From NCBI RefSeq assembly GCF_018219455.1, contig NZ_CP056122.1, positions 496,001 to 560,000 of the forward strand: a stretch of 64,000 bases of DNA, in the 5' to 3' direction. A program made the position numbers and the translations under genes. This DNA comes from Moritella sp. 5 (GTDB lineage: Bacteria > Pseudomonadota > Gammaproteobacteria > Enterobacterales > Moritellaceae). The first letter of the stretch is position 1. Every line of letters begins with the position of its first letter. Of the stretch, positions 57,856-64,000 are shown piece after piece. The notes below the pieces were generated by a model. The model saw only the letters and a list, made by a program, of their open reading frames with translations, was not told the DNA's origin and did not search any database.

Positions 57856-57932
57856 GGAGTGGTAGTTCAGTTGGTTAGAATACCGGCCTGTCACGCCGGG
57901 GGTCGCGGGTTCGAGTCCCGTCCACTCCGCCA
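57856..57932 (+). tRNA. tRNA-Asp (GTC)
   Basis: A 77-base cloverleaf with the CCA end encoded. Acceptor arms GGAGTGG/CCACTCC, D-arm GTAGTTCAGTTGGTTAGAA, anticodon arm CCGGC-CTGTCAC-GCCGG with anticodon GTC, and T-arm GCGGGTTCGAGTCCCGT. It differs from E. coli tRNA-Asp at only a few paired positions. It is the last functional gene of the rRNA operon and the evident parent of the three degenerate units behind it. Confidence 0.97.
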
Positions 57933-57941
57933 ACAACAACG

Positions 57942-57973
57942 AAAGCCTGAATCGAAAGATTCAGGCTTTTTTT
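57942..57973 (+). terminator. Terminator of the rRNA operon after tRNA-Asp
   Basis: Perfect 12-base arms AAAGCCTGAATC and GATTCAGGCTTT with a GAAA loop, followed by seven T in all. It should stop most transcription before the degenerate units. Confidence 0.92.
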
Positions 57974-58011
57974 GTGCCTGAAATTCAGGGTACAAAAAAT
58001 ACAGATTGTTC

Positions 58012-58210
58012 GGAGTGGTAGTTCAGTTGGTTAGACTCTTTATAAAAACATAAGCGGCCTGTCACGCCGGGGATCGCGGGTTGTGGTTTGTAGAAAGCCG
58101 TCCGCTTTCTCTTTGCCAACAACAACGAAAGCCTGAATTGAAAACTTTTTATTAGAAATAGAGGCTTTTTTTGTGCCTGAAATTCAGGGTACAAAAAATA
58201 CAGATTGTTC
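58012..58210 (+). repeat. Degenerate tRNA-Asp unit 1 (199 bp)
   Basis: The unit begins with an exact copy of the tRNA-Asp 5' part through the D-arm (GGAGTGGTAGTTCAGTTGGT), keeps the anticodon loop CTGTCAC, and keeps the downstream GCCAACAACAACGAAAGCCT. Three places are altered. Six bases after the D-arm are replaced by 20 (CTCTTTATAAAAACATAAGC). The T-arm and acceptor 3' strand are replaced by a stretch with the hairpin AGAAAGC-CGTCC-GCTTTCT. The terminator stem is split by TTTTTATTAGAAATAG. The tRNA-like part is 58012-58118. It cannot fold as a tRNA. Confidence 0.85.
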
Positions 58211-58409
58211 GGAGTGGTAGTTCAGTTGGTTAGACTCTTTATAAAAACATAAGCGGCCTGTCACGCCGGGGATCGCGGGTTGTGGTTTGTAGAAAGCCGT
58301 CCGCTTTCTCTTTGCCAACAACAACGAAAGCCTGAATCGAAAACTTTTTATTAGAAATAGAGGCTTTTTTTGTGCCTGAAATTCAGGATACAAAAAATAC
58401 AGATTGTTC
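58211..58409 (+). repeat. Degenerate tRNA-Asp unit 2 (199 bp)
   Basis: Almost identical to unit 1: I see only isolated differences, such as GAATCG for GAATTG and GGATAC for GGGTAC. All three replacements are the same. The tRNA-like part is 58211-58317. The near identity means recent duplication or continuing homogenisation. Confidence 0.85.
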
Positions 58410-58594
58410 GGAGTGGTAGTTCAGTTGGTTAGACTGTTTACCTAAAAAGGCGACCTGTCGCGCCGGGGATCGCGGGTTGTGGTTTGTAGAAAGCCGTCCG
58501 CTTTCTCTTTGCCAACAAACAACGAAAGCCTGAATCGAAAACTTTTTGTTAGAAATAGAGGCTTTTTTTGTGCCTGAAATTCAGAGTACAAAAA
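58410..58594 (+). repeat. Degenerate tRNA-Asp unit 3 (diverged, last copy)
   Basis: It keeps the layout of units 1 and 2 but differs in the first replacement (GTTTACCTAAAAAGGCGA), in the anticodon loop (CTGTCGC) and in one extra base in the ACAAACAAC linker. The T-arm hairpin and the split terminator are kept. The tRNA-like part is 58410-58514. It runs up to the terminator of the convergent gloC gene. Confidence 0.8.
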
Positions 58595-58625
58595 AGCCCA
58601 AGTATTTTTCTATAATACTTGGGCT
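58595..58625 (-). terminator. Terminator of gloC
   Basis: Perfect 12-base arms AGCCCAAGTATT and AATACTTGGGCT; on the minus strand a run of six T follows. It also faces the tRNA-derived repeats. Confidence 0.88.
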
Positions 58626-58646
58626 AAAACCATTCCTTAATACACG

Positions 58647-59276
58647 TTATCTTACGTGCGGATTAGTTCTTTTTTCATGACCGATTGTCGATGTTGGTCC
58701 ATGACCTGGGAAGAATACGGTTTCTTCTGGCAATGTCCATAACTGGCCTTTGATCGCGGTCATCAAGGTATTAAAGCAACCTTGTGGGAAATCAGTACGA
58801 CCGACAGAGCCATTGAATAATACATCACCAACAATTACTTGTTTTGTTGTTACATGATTAAATACCACGTGCCCGGGTGTATGACCTGGGGTATGCAGAG
58901 CAGTTAGTTCTTGATTACCAAATGCAATAATATCACCGTGCTCTAACCAACGTTGTGGTTCAAATGGTGGAACTTCTGGAAAGCCAAACATCTGACCTTG
59001 CATTGGTAGTTTGTCTAACCAAAATTTATCCGCAATATGTGGACCTTCAATAGATACCTTCAATGCTGCAGCAAGTGCTTCAGTGCCGCCAACGTGATCA
59101 ATATGAGCATGTGTTAGAAAGATCTTCTCTACTTCTACACCATGTTGCTTTACTTGGCCAATAATCTTTTCAATGTCACCACCGGGATCAACAATAGCGG
59201 CTTTATTGGTTTCAGGGCAGATTAACAGACTGCAGTTTTGTTCAAAAGGTGTTACTGGAATGACTTTAACTTGCAT
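58647..59276 (-). CDS. gloC: Hydroxyacylglutathione hydrolase type II (YcbL/GloC-like)
   Basis: A 209-residue metallo-beta-lactamase-fold hydrolase that splits S-lactoylglutathione to lactate and glutathione, the second glyoxalase step. The metal motif THAHIDHVGG gives His56, His58, Asp60 and His61; further ligands are in HTPGHTPGHVVF, VIVGDVLFNG and FFPGHGPTSTIGHE. It is shorter than GloB and lacks its C-terminal substrate domain, as in YcbL. It complements the methylglyoxal synthase encoded in this window, though the two genes are far apart. Confidence 0.9.
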   Translation of the reverse strand: MQVKVIPVTPFEQNCSLLICPETNKAAIVDPGGDIEKIIGQVKQHGVEVEKIFLTHAHIDHVGGTEALAAALKVSIEGPHIADKFWLDKLPMQGQMFGFPEVPPFEPQRWLEHGDIIAFGNQELTALHTPGHTPGHVVFNHVTTKQVIVGDVLFNGSVGRTDFPQGCFNTLMTAIKGQLWTLPEETVFFPGHGPTSTIGHEKRTNPHVR

Positions 59277-59455
59277 TGCTTATCTCTCTTGGCTAGATAG
59301 TCGTATATATAGTTGCGCTAGTTTACCGATTTGTAGGACAAGAGTATACGGTCTAAATTGTTACGCTACTGTTACTTGATGATCTGTGTCAAAACAGATT
59401 TTTTATTGATAGTTATCATAGCTATTCTTATTTCTATTCTATTAACGGAATTATT

Positions 59456-59830
59456 ATGTATCCATTATTACTGAAAGTGCATTTGGCTTTACTGTTGATT
59501 AGTCTGCTAAGTTTTGCATTACGGACATTTTGGGCGATCAAAGGTTCTGAATATATTAATAATGTAATTTTATTTAAGATCCATAAAGTACTTAACTTGG
59601 TGCTTATTTTATCTGGTTTCGCGTTATGTGTGACTATCAATCAATACCCATTTGTTGATGCTTGGGTAACTGAAAAGTTTGTGCTGTTATTCGTTTACGT
59701 TGGATTTGCGATGTTAGCGTTTAAGCCTCAGATGAACTTAAAAGTACGTCAGGTCTGTATTGCAGTTACGATGATATTTTTTGTGACTATTTTTTATATT
59801 GCGAAAACTAAAGTTGCGTTGTTTATATAA
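59456..59830 (+). CDS. SirB2-family membrane protein
   Basis: A 124-residue inner-membrane protein with four helices (LLLKVHLALLLISLLSFALR; KIHKVLNLVLILSGFALCVT; FVLLFVYVGFAMLAF; IAVTMIFFVTIFYIA). The conserved HK between helices and the KVR before the last helix fit the SirB family, named from Salmonella, where SirB2 affects invasion-gene expression. Its biochemical role is unknown. The ATG has only a weak upstream site (CGGAATT). It is monocistronic with its own terminator. Confidence 0.8.
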   Translation: MYPLLLKVHLALLLISLLSFALRTFWAIKGSEYINNVILFKIHKVLNLVLILSGFALCVTINQYPFVDAWVTEKFVLLFVYVGFAMLAFKPQMNLKVRQVCIAVTMIFFVTIFYIAKTKVALFI

Positions 59831-59876
59831 ATACTGGTGTTATCGTGATCGACGACTCATACGGAGATATTGAATG

Positions 59877-59906
59877 AAAAAATGGCACTCTAGAGTGCCA
59901 TTTTTT
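59877..59906. terminator. Bidirectional terminator between the SirB2-family gene and lnt
   Basis: Arms of AAAAAATGGCACTC type close on GAGTGCCATTTTTT with a 2-base centre; A and T runs fit both convergent genes. Confidence 0.88.
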
Positions 59907-59929
59907 ACTTAGTTTTTTACGCGATTTAT

Positions 59930-61474
59930 TTATAAGGAGACGTTGAGCTGATTTTTCGTTTTGCTTTTCTTCGTCAATAAATGATGACTTATTACACCTG
60001 CGAATAACATAAAGGCCAGTATCAATAAGGGTGTATTACCATAACGGTTAAAAGGGGTCGTCCCTTGATAAGGCGTTACTTGTGCACGTAATACAGCTTT
60101 TTCGAATTGAGCTATACGGCCCACTTCTTGACCTTGTGCATCGTAAATAGCCGTGATACCTGTATTAGTACTGCGGATTACCGGACGCTGGAATTCAAAT
60201 GCACGCATTCTCGCGATTTCTAAATGCTGAGCTGGACCTATCGAGGTACCAAACCAGGCATCGTTACTCACCGTTAAAATAAAGCCTGTATCAGGCGTTA
60301 CAGTGTGTACTAGGGTCTGGTTAAAGGCTATTTCATAGCAAATTGCAGTGGCAATATGTACGTTACTTGCTGATAGATTTAACTGTTCTTCACCACCACG
60401 TTGAAATGATGACATCGGTAAATTAAATAAGGGCGCAATCGGTCTTAACAGATCTTCAAACGGTACGAATTCACCAATGGGTAATAATTTGTTTTTGTAA
60501 TAACGGTCATTAACAGGGGAGTGACCGTCATGCTGTTCAGGTTGACCGAGTACTATCACAGCATTGTAATACTCATCAATATTATCAACACGTTGGTAGT
60601 TAATGATACCAGTGATAAGAGTGGTATTCGTTTCGCGCATTAATTCTGATACATAATCTAAATAGCTTTTCACTTGGAATTCCAATGCTGGGATGGCAGA
60701 TTCTGGCCAAATAATAATATCTGCATCGGTATTCTCCAAACTTAGTTTTAAGTATTCATTGAGAATATCAGCACGTTTTTCTGGTAGCCATTTTTCATCT
60801 TGATCGGTATTACCTTGCACTAGTGCGATTGATTTTACGGCTTCAGGTGTTGTCCATTGTCGGCCTTGTAAGGCCATTGCCGACAATACGATAAGGGATA
60901 TAACGGCGGCAGGCATGATGAATTTACGTTCACGACAAACATAATACAAACTGGCGGTGATGAAGCAAACAGCGACAGTAATCCCTTCTACACCGAGAAT
61001 TGGCGCGTAGTTAACCAAGGGGGTATTCATCTGACTATAACCAAGCTCTAACCAAGGAAAACCTGTCATCACCCAACCGCGTAACCAATCTGTGATTAGC
61101 CAGATTGCAGGAAAGGCAATAAAGTAGCGTACTAAGGCTGAATGTGCGCTAAATCGATTAACGAGATAAGCACAAAGCGCGGGGTAAATGGCAAGGTAAG
61201 CACACAATAGCAGAACTAATAACCATGCTACAGGTGCAGGTAAACCACCAAAATCTAAGATACTCACTGAAATCCAGTGGAGACCAGCGATAAAGAATCC
61301 AAGCCCCCACAGAAAGCCATATCCGGCGGCGTGTTTTGCTGATTTATTGTCAATGATAAAGAGTAGGAAAAATAATGAAACGTATAAGCTAATGCTGTAA
61401 TCAAACGGTGCAAAAGCAAAGACGCTAAGTGCGCCAGCGAGTGGCGCACCTATTTTATGAATCAGTGATTTGAT
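59930..61474 (-). CDS. lnt: Apolipoprotein N-acyltransferase, apparent ATC start codon
   Basis: Adds the third acyl chain to lipoproteins in the inner membrane. With the start given, it has 514 residues (E. coli: 512): about seven helices, then a nitrilase domain. The catalytic triad is Glu258 (IIWPESAIP), Lys327 (YYKNKLLPIGEF) and Cys379 (TAICYEIAF), with the same spacing as E. coli Glu267, Lys335 and Cys387. No ATG, GTG or TTG occurs between the in-frame stop at 61478-61480 and a GTG at 61267, deep inside the family region. AAAGGA stands 7 bases before ATC at 61472-61474, followed by AAATCACTGATTCAT. The N-terminal residues IKSLIHKIGAPLAGALSVFA fit the family. Confidence 0.85.
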   Translation of the reverse strand: MKSLIHKIGAPLAGALSVFAFAPFDYSISLYVSLFFLLFIIDNKSAKHAAGYGFLWGLGFFIAGLHWISVSILDFGGLPAPVAWLLVLLLCAYLAIYPALCAYLVNRFSAHSALVRYFIAFPAIWLITDWLRGWVMTGFPWLELGYSQMNTPLVNYAPILGVEGITVAVCFITASLYYVCRERKFIMPAAVISLIVLSAMALQGRQWTTPEAVKSIALVQGNTDQDEKWLPEKRADILNEYLKLSLENTDADIIIWPESAIPALEFQVKSYLDYVSELMRETNTTLITGIINYQRVDNIDEYYNAVIVLGQPEQHDGHSPVNDRYYKNKLLPIGEFVPFEDLLRPIAPLFNLPMSSFQRGGEEQLNLSASNVHIATAICYEIAFNQTLVHTVTPDTGFILTVSNDAWFGTSIGPAQHLEIARMRAFEFQRPVIRSTNTGITAIYDAQGQEVGRIAQFEKAVLRAQVTPYQGTTPFNRYGNTPLLILAFMLFAGVISHHLLTKKSKTKNQLNVSL

Positions 61475-61531
61475 AGGTTATTCCTTTGAGCAATTTACAG
61501 CGACAAGTGGAGTAACCTGCCACTGAGACGG

Positions 61532-62416
61532 TTAAGCTGATTCAGCTAAGCGATTCTGTTGTGCTTCAGGTACTTTCACTTGTAATTGGATGATACGACG
61601 GCGGTCAGCAGAAATGACTTTAAATTGGAAGTCGTCAACTGTGATGATCTCACCTTGCTCTGGTAAATGACCAAATGCATGGGCAATCATACCGCCAATT
61701 GTATCAACTTCATCATCGCTAAAGTCTGATGCGAAGTAGTCATTAAAGTCATCAACTGGTGTTAATGCTTGCACTGAGAATACGCTTTTATTAATACGGC
61801 GGATGTCTTCTTGTGCTGATTCATCTTCATCGAATTCGTCTTCAATTTCACCAACGATCTCTTCAAGAATATCCTCAATGGTAACAAGACCTGATACACC
61901 ACCAAATTCATCAACCACTACGGCCATGTGATAGCGTTCAGAACGAAACTCTTTAAGGAGTTTATCAACACGTTTACTTTCTGGTACAACAACTGCTGGG
62001 CGTAAAATAGAAGACAGCTCAAAGCTATCTGGCGCGCCACTAAACACAAATTTAAGCAGATCTTTGGCTAACAAGATCCCTTCGATATGATCTTTATCTT
62101 CATTGACGACAGGGAAGCGCGAGTGCGCAGAGTCAATCATGATAGGTAAAAACTCTTCTACTTTTTGGCTCTTATCGATAGTAATTATCTGTGAGCGTGG
62201 GATCATGATGTCGCGTACTTTTAGTCCTGAAACTTCGAGCACACCTTCAATCATATCCTTTGTGTCTTGATCGATCAGTTCGCGATTTTCTGCATCTTGA
62301 ATAACTTCTACAAGCTCTTCTCTGTTTCTCGGCTCACCTTGGAATAATTGAGAAAATTTGTCAAAAAAACCTTTTTTTGATGAACCGTTTGTCGAGTGAG
62401 GTTTGTCGCCGTTCAT
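61532..62416 (-). CDS. corC: CorC/HlyC-family CBS-domain protein (YbeX)
   Basis: A 294-residue soluble protein with two CBS domains (about 65-190: [20 protein letters not shown] and the second, [20 protein letters not shown]) and a C-terminal transporter-associated domain ([20 protein letters not shown]). It lacks the membrane DUF21 domain of larger relatives. YbeX is linked to magnesium/cobalt efflux and to ribosome metabolism. It lies between ybeY and lnt in the conserved ybeZ-ybeY-ybeX-lnt operon. Confidence 0.93.
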   Translation of the reverse strand: MNGDKPHSTNGSSKKGFFDKFSQLFQGEPRNREELVEVIQDAENRELIDQDTKDMIEGVLEVSGLKVRDIMIPRSQIITIDKSQKVEEFLPIMIDSAHSRFPVVNEDKDHIEGILLAKDLLKFVFSGAPDSFELSSILRPAVVVPESKRVDKLLKEFRSERYHMAVVVDEFGGVSGLVTIEDILEEIVGEIEDEFDEDESAQEDIRRINKSVFSVQALTPVDDFNDYFASDFSDDEVDTIGGMIAHAFGHLPEQGEIITVDDFQFKVISADRRRIIQLQVKVPEAQQNRLAESA

Positions 62417-62458
62417 AGTTTGTTGTACCTAAGTTATGTAACGTTAATGGTATTAATA

Positions 62459-62920
62459 TTACTTTTCAGTAATATAGGGGTCTTCAAATTCTAGCTCTAG
62501 CATGATTTCGGTTTCTAGACCTTCCATCTCTTCTGCTTCTTCATCGATAATATGATCATAGCCGAGTAAATGTAAAGTACCATGAATAACCATGTGCGCC
62601 CAATGTGCGGTCAGGGGTTTTTGTTGCTCTTGTGCTTCGTGTTCAACAACTTGTTTGCAGATAATTAAATCACCAAGCAGGTCTAATTCAATGCCTTCAG
62701 GTACTTCGAATGGAAACGAAAGTACGTTGGTTGGTTTGTCTTTGCCACGGTAATCGTTATTCAATTGTTGGCTTTCTTCGTTATCAACAATGCGAATCGT
62801 TACTTCAGCACTCTCTTGAAAACGTTTAATGACCGCATTGAGCCAAGTTGTTAATTGTGCCTCGGTTGGTAATTGCTTTTCATCTTCAGTCGCAATTTGT
62901 AAATCTAGCGTAGTATTCAT
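62459..62920 (-). CDS. ybeY: Endoribonuclease YbeY
   Basis: A 153-residue metal-dependent endoribonuclease for 16S rRNA 3' maturation and ribosome quality control. The zinc motif [11 protein letters not shown] gives His113, His117 and His123. The mark [20 protein letters not shown] is also present. The start overlaps the stop of ybeZ by 4 bases, so translation is coupled. Confidence 0.94.
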   Translation of the reverse strand: MNTTLDLQIATEDEKQLPTEAQLTTWLNAVIKRFQESAEVTIRIVDNEESQQLNNDYRGKDKPTNVLSFPFEVPEGIELDLLGDLIICKQVVEHEAQEQQKPLTAHWAHMVIHGTLHLLGYDHIIDEEAEEMEGLETEIMLELEFEDPYITEK

Positions 62921-63954
62921 TGGTCTTTATCCTTACGGGCAATGCTATTTTCAAAGTGTTCATAAGCATCGACAATTTTTGCAACAACAGGATGACGAAC
63001 GACATCATTGGATATAAAAACATTAAAACTGATTTCTTTTACTGGCTCAAGTACATCCATAGCATGGCGTAAGCCTGATGTGATGTGTTTCGGTAAATCA
63101 GCTTGTGTAATATCACCAGTAATCACCGCTTTGGAATTAAAACCAATACGGGTTAAAAACATTTTCATTTGTTCAATAGTAGTGTTCTGACTTTCATCTA
63201 AAATAATAAACGCATCATTTAATGTACGGCCACGCATGTATGCAAGTGGTGCAACTTCTATGACATTGCGCTCAATTAAACGTTCCACTTTTTCAAAGCC
63301 AAGCATCTCAAATAACGCATCATAGAGTGGACGTAAATAAGGATCAACTTTCTGGCTTAAGTCACCGGGTAGAAAACCTAACTTTTCACCGGCTTCAACT
63401 GCAGGGCGTGTTAATAAAATACGACGGACTTCTTGTCGCTCTAAGGCATCGACAGCTGCCGCAACGGCTAAATAGGTTTTTCCTGTACCGGCAGGACCAA
63501 TACCAAAGGTTATATCGTGGGTTAAAATATTGGCAATGTAATTGGCTTGATTGTCACCACGCGGCTTAATTAGGCCTCGTTTAGTTTTAATCACAGTGTT
63601 AAAACTAGCTACGGTTTGCTTAGGCTTAGGCTCTGGTTCGAGTAATCGAGATGCTTGTATCGCAAGATGAATTGTCTCTGGCTCAATGTCGATTACTTGG
63701 CCTTTAACAGGTTGCGTCTCAACATAAAGGTTACGAAGAATATCCATACAGCTGTGCGCATTAACCGGATTTCCGGTAATATGGAATTGATTATTTTGAT
63801 AAGTAATTTCAACTTCTAAACGACGTTCAAGTTGTTTTAGATTGTCATCAAATGGGCCACATAAATGAGCGACTCGCGCACCGTCTGCGGGTTCTAAAAA
63901 TATATCGAGCGTTGTCGTATTTTTATTCAAAATCATCTCATTAGGCAGAGCCAT
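62917..63954 (-). CDS. ybeZ: PhoH-like ATPase YbeZ
   Basis: A 345-residue ATPase, the partner of YbeY. The Walker A motif is [11 protein letters not shown] and Walker B is [32 protein letters not shown] is the PhoH core. An N-terminal RNA-binding-like region (about 1-100) precedes it. It is the first gene of the operon inside the window; the usual upstream neighbour miaB would lie beyond the edge. The start at 63954 has no strong ribosome-binding site, and a second ATG six codons on is possible. Confidence 0.92.
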   Translation of the reverse strand: MALPNEMILNKNTTTLDIFLEPADGARVAHLCGPFDDNLKQLERRLEVEITYQNNQFHITGNPVNAHSCMDILRNLYVETQPVKGQVIDIEPETIHLAIQASRLLEPEPKPKQTVASFNTVIKTKRGLIKPRGDNQANYIANILTHDITFGIGPAGTGKTYLAVAAAVDALERQEVRRILLTRPAVEAGEKLGFLPGDLSQKVDPYLRPLYDALFEMLGFEKVERLIERNVIEVAPLAYMRGRTLNDAFIILDESQNTTIEQMKMFLTRIGFNSKAVITGDITQADLPKHITSGLRHAMDVLEPVKEISFNVFISNDVVRHPVVAKIVDAYEHFENSIARKDKDQ

Positions 63955-64000
63955 TAAAGGTCATTAATGGCTCTTAGTCTATCTCTTATGGGTTGAACTT

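Noticed and set aside
58012-58514. Three additional functional tRNA-Asp genes
   Set aside because: The acceptor 3' strand and T-arm are replaced in all three, and bases are inserted after the D-arm, so no cloverleaf or CCA-paired acceptor stem can form.
58012-58594. CRISPR array
   Set aside because: The repeats are contiguous 199-base units derived from tRNA-Asp, without short repeats and unique spacers, and no cas genes are near.
61264-61449. 61-codon minus-strand frame overlapping the 5' part of lnt, which might have indicated a frameshift
   Set aside because: The lnt frame itself is open through this region and reads the expected N-terminal helices, so no frameshift is needed; only the start codon is abnormal.

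Overview
The window is an ordinary-looking stretch of a gammaproteobacterial chromosome of about 40% GC. The 16S rRNA, the many short intergenic regions, the Vibrio/Shewanella-like gene orders (TonB2 cluster, short CysG, short PutA) and a desaturase/ferredoxin-reductase pair typical of cold marine bacteria suggest a marine psychrophile. My best guess is Moritella or a close relative; this is recognition, not a database result. No prophage, integron, insertion sequence or CRISPR array was seen.

Layout. 1-3177 (minus): two sugar-type ABC permeases (the first cut by the window edge), a LysR regulator and an SMR efflux protein. 3574-5815: an electron-transfer flavoprotein and its fatty-acid desaturase, preceded by a FabR-like palindrome. 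5940-11268 (minus): a six-gene organophosphorus uptake cluster (binding protein, alkaline-phosphatase-superfamily enzyme, two permeases, ATPase, HAD phosphatase) headed by a near-perfect Pho box. 11578-13624: an orphan Cache-domain protein and two small membrane proteins, with two copies of a palindromic repeat. 13810-17695: proline catabolism, with PutA lacking its DNA-binding domain and its C-terminal domain encoded as a separate gene. 17867-23205: mgsA, ribA, a SieB-like membrane protein, a short cysG, lysO, prkB and yheU. 23368-28542: a complete TonB2 energy-transduction operon with a Fur-box-like site. 28690-39576: housekeeping genes (ydgJ, yheS, yheV, slyD, slyX, fkpA, rsd, hemE, bamD, rluD, pgeF), followed by clpB. 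42433-44177: a tandem glycine riboswitch and the Na+/alanine-glycine symporter it should control. 44470-48013: a two-component system divergent from a YibI/YibH-type pair. 48062-52256: NhaD, a DUF924 protein and a chemoreceptor.

52528-57932 is an rRNA operon (16S, 23S, 5S, tRNA-Asp) with its own promoter, boxA sites and no tRNA in the 16S-23S spacer. Directly downstream lie three tandem 199-bp units, each a remodelled copy of the tRNA-Asp gene plus its terminator. In every unit the acceptor/T-arm, the D-arm/anticodon-arm junction and the terminator carry short hairpin-forming replacements. This array is the most unusual object in the window.

58647-63954: gloC, a SirB2-family gene and the lnt-corC-ybeY-ybeZ operon. 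The lnt frame is intact over its full family length but has no ATG, GTG or TTG at its 5' end. An ATC codon sits at ideal spacing behind a strong ribosome-binding site.
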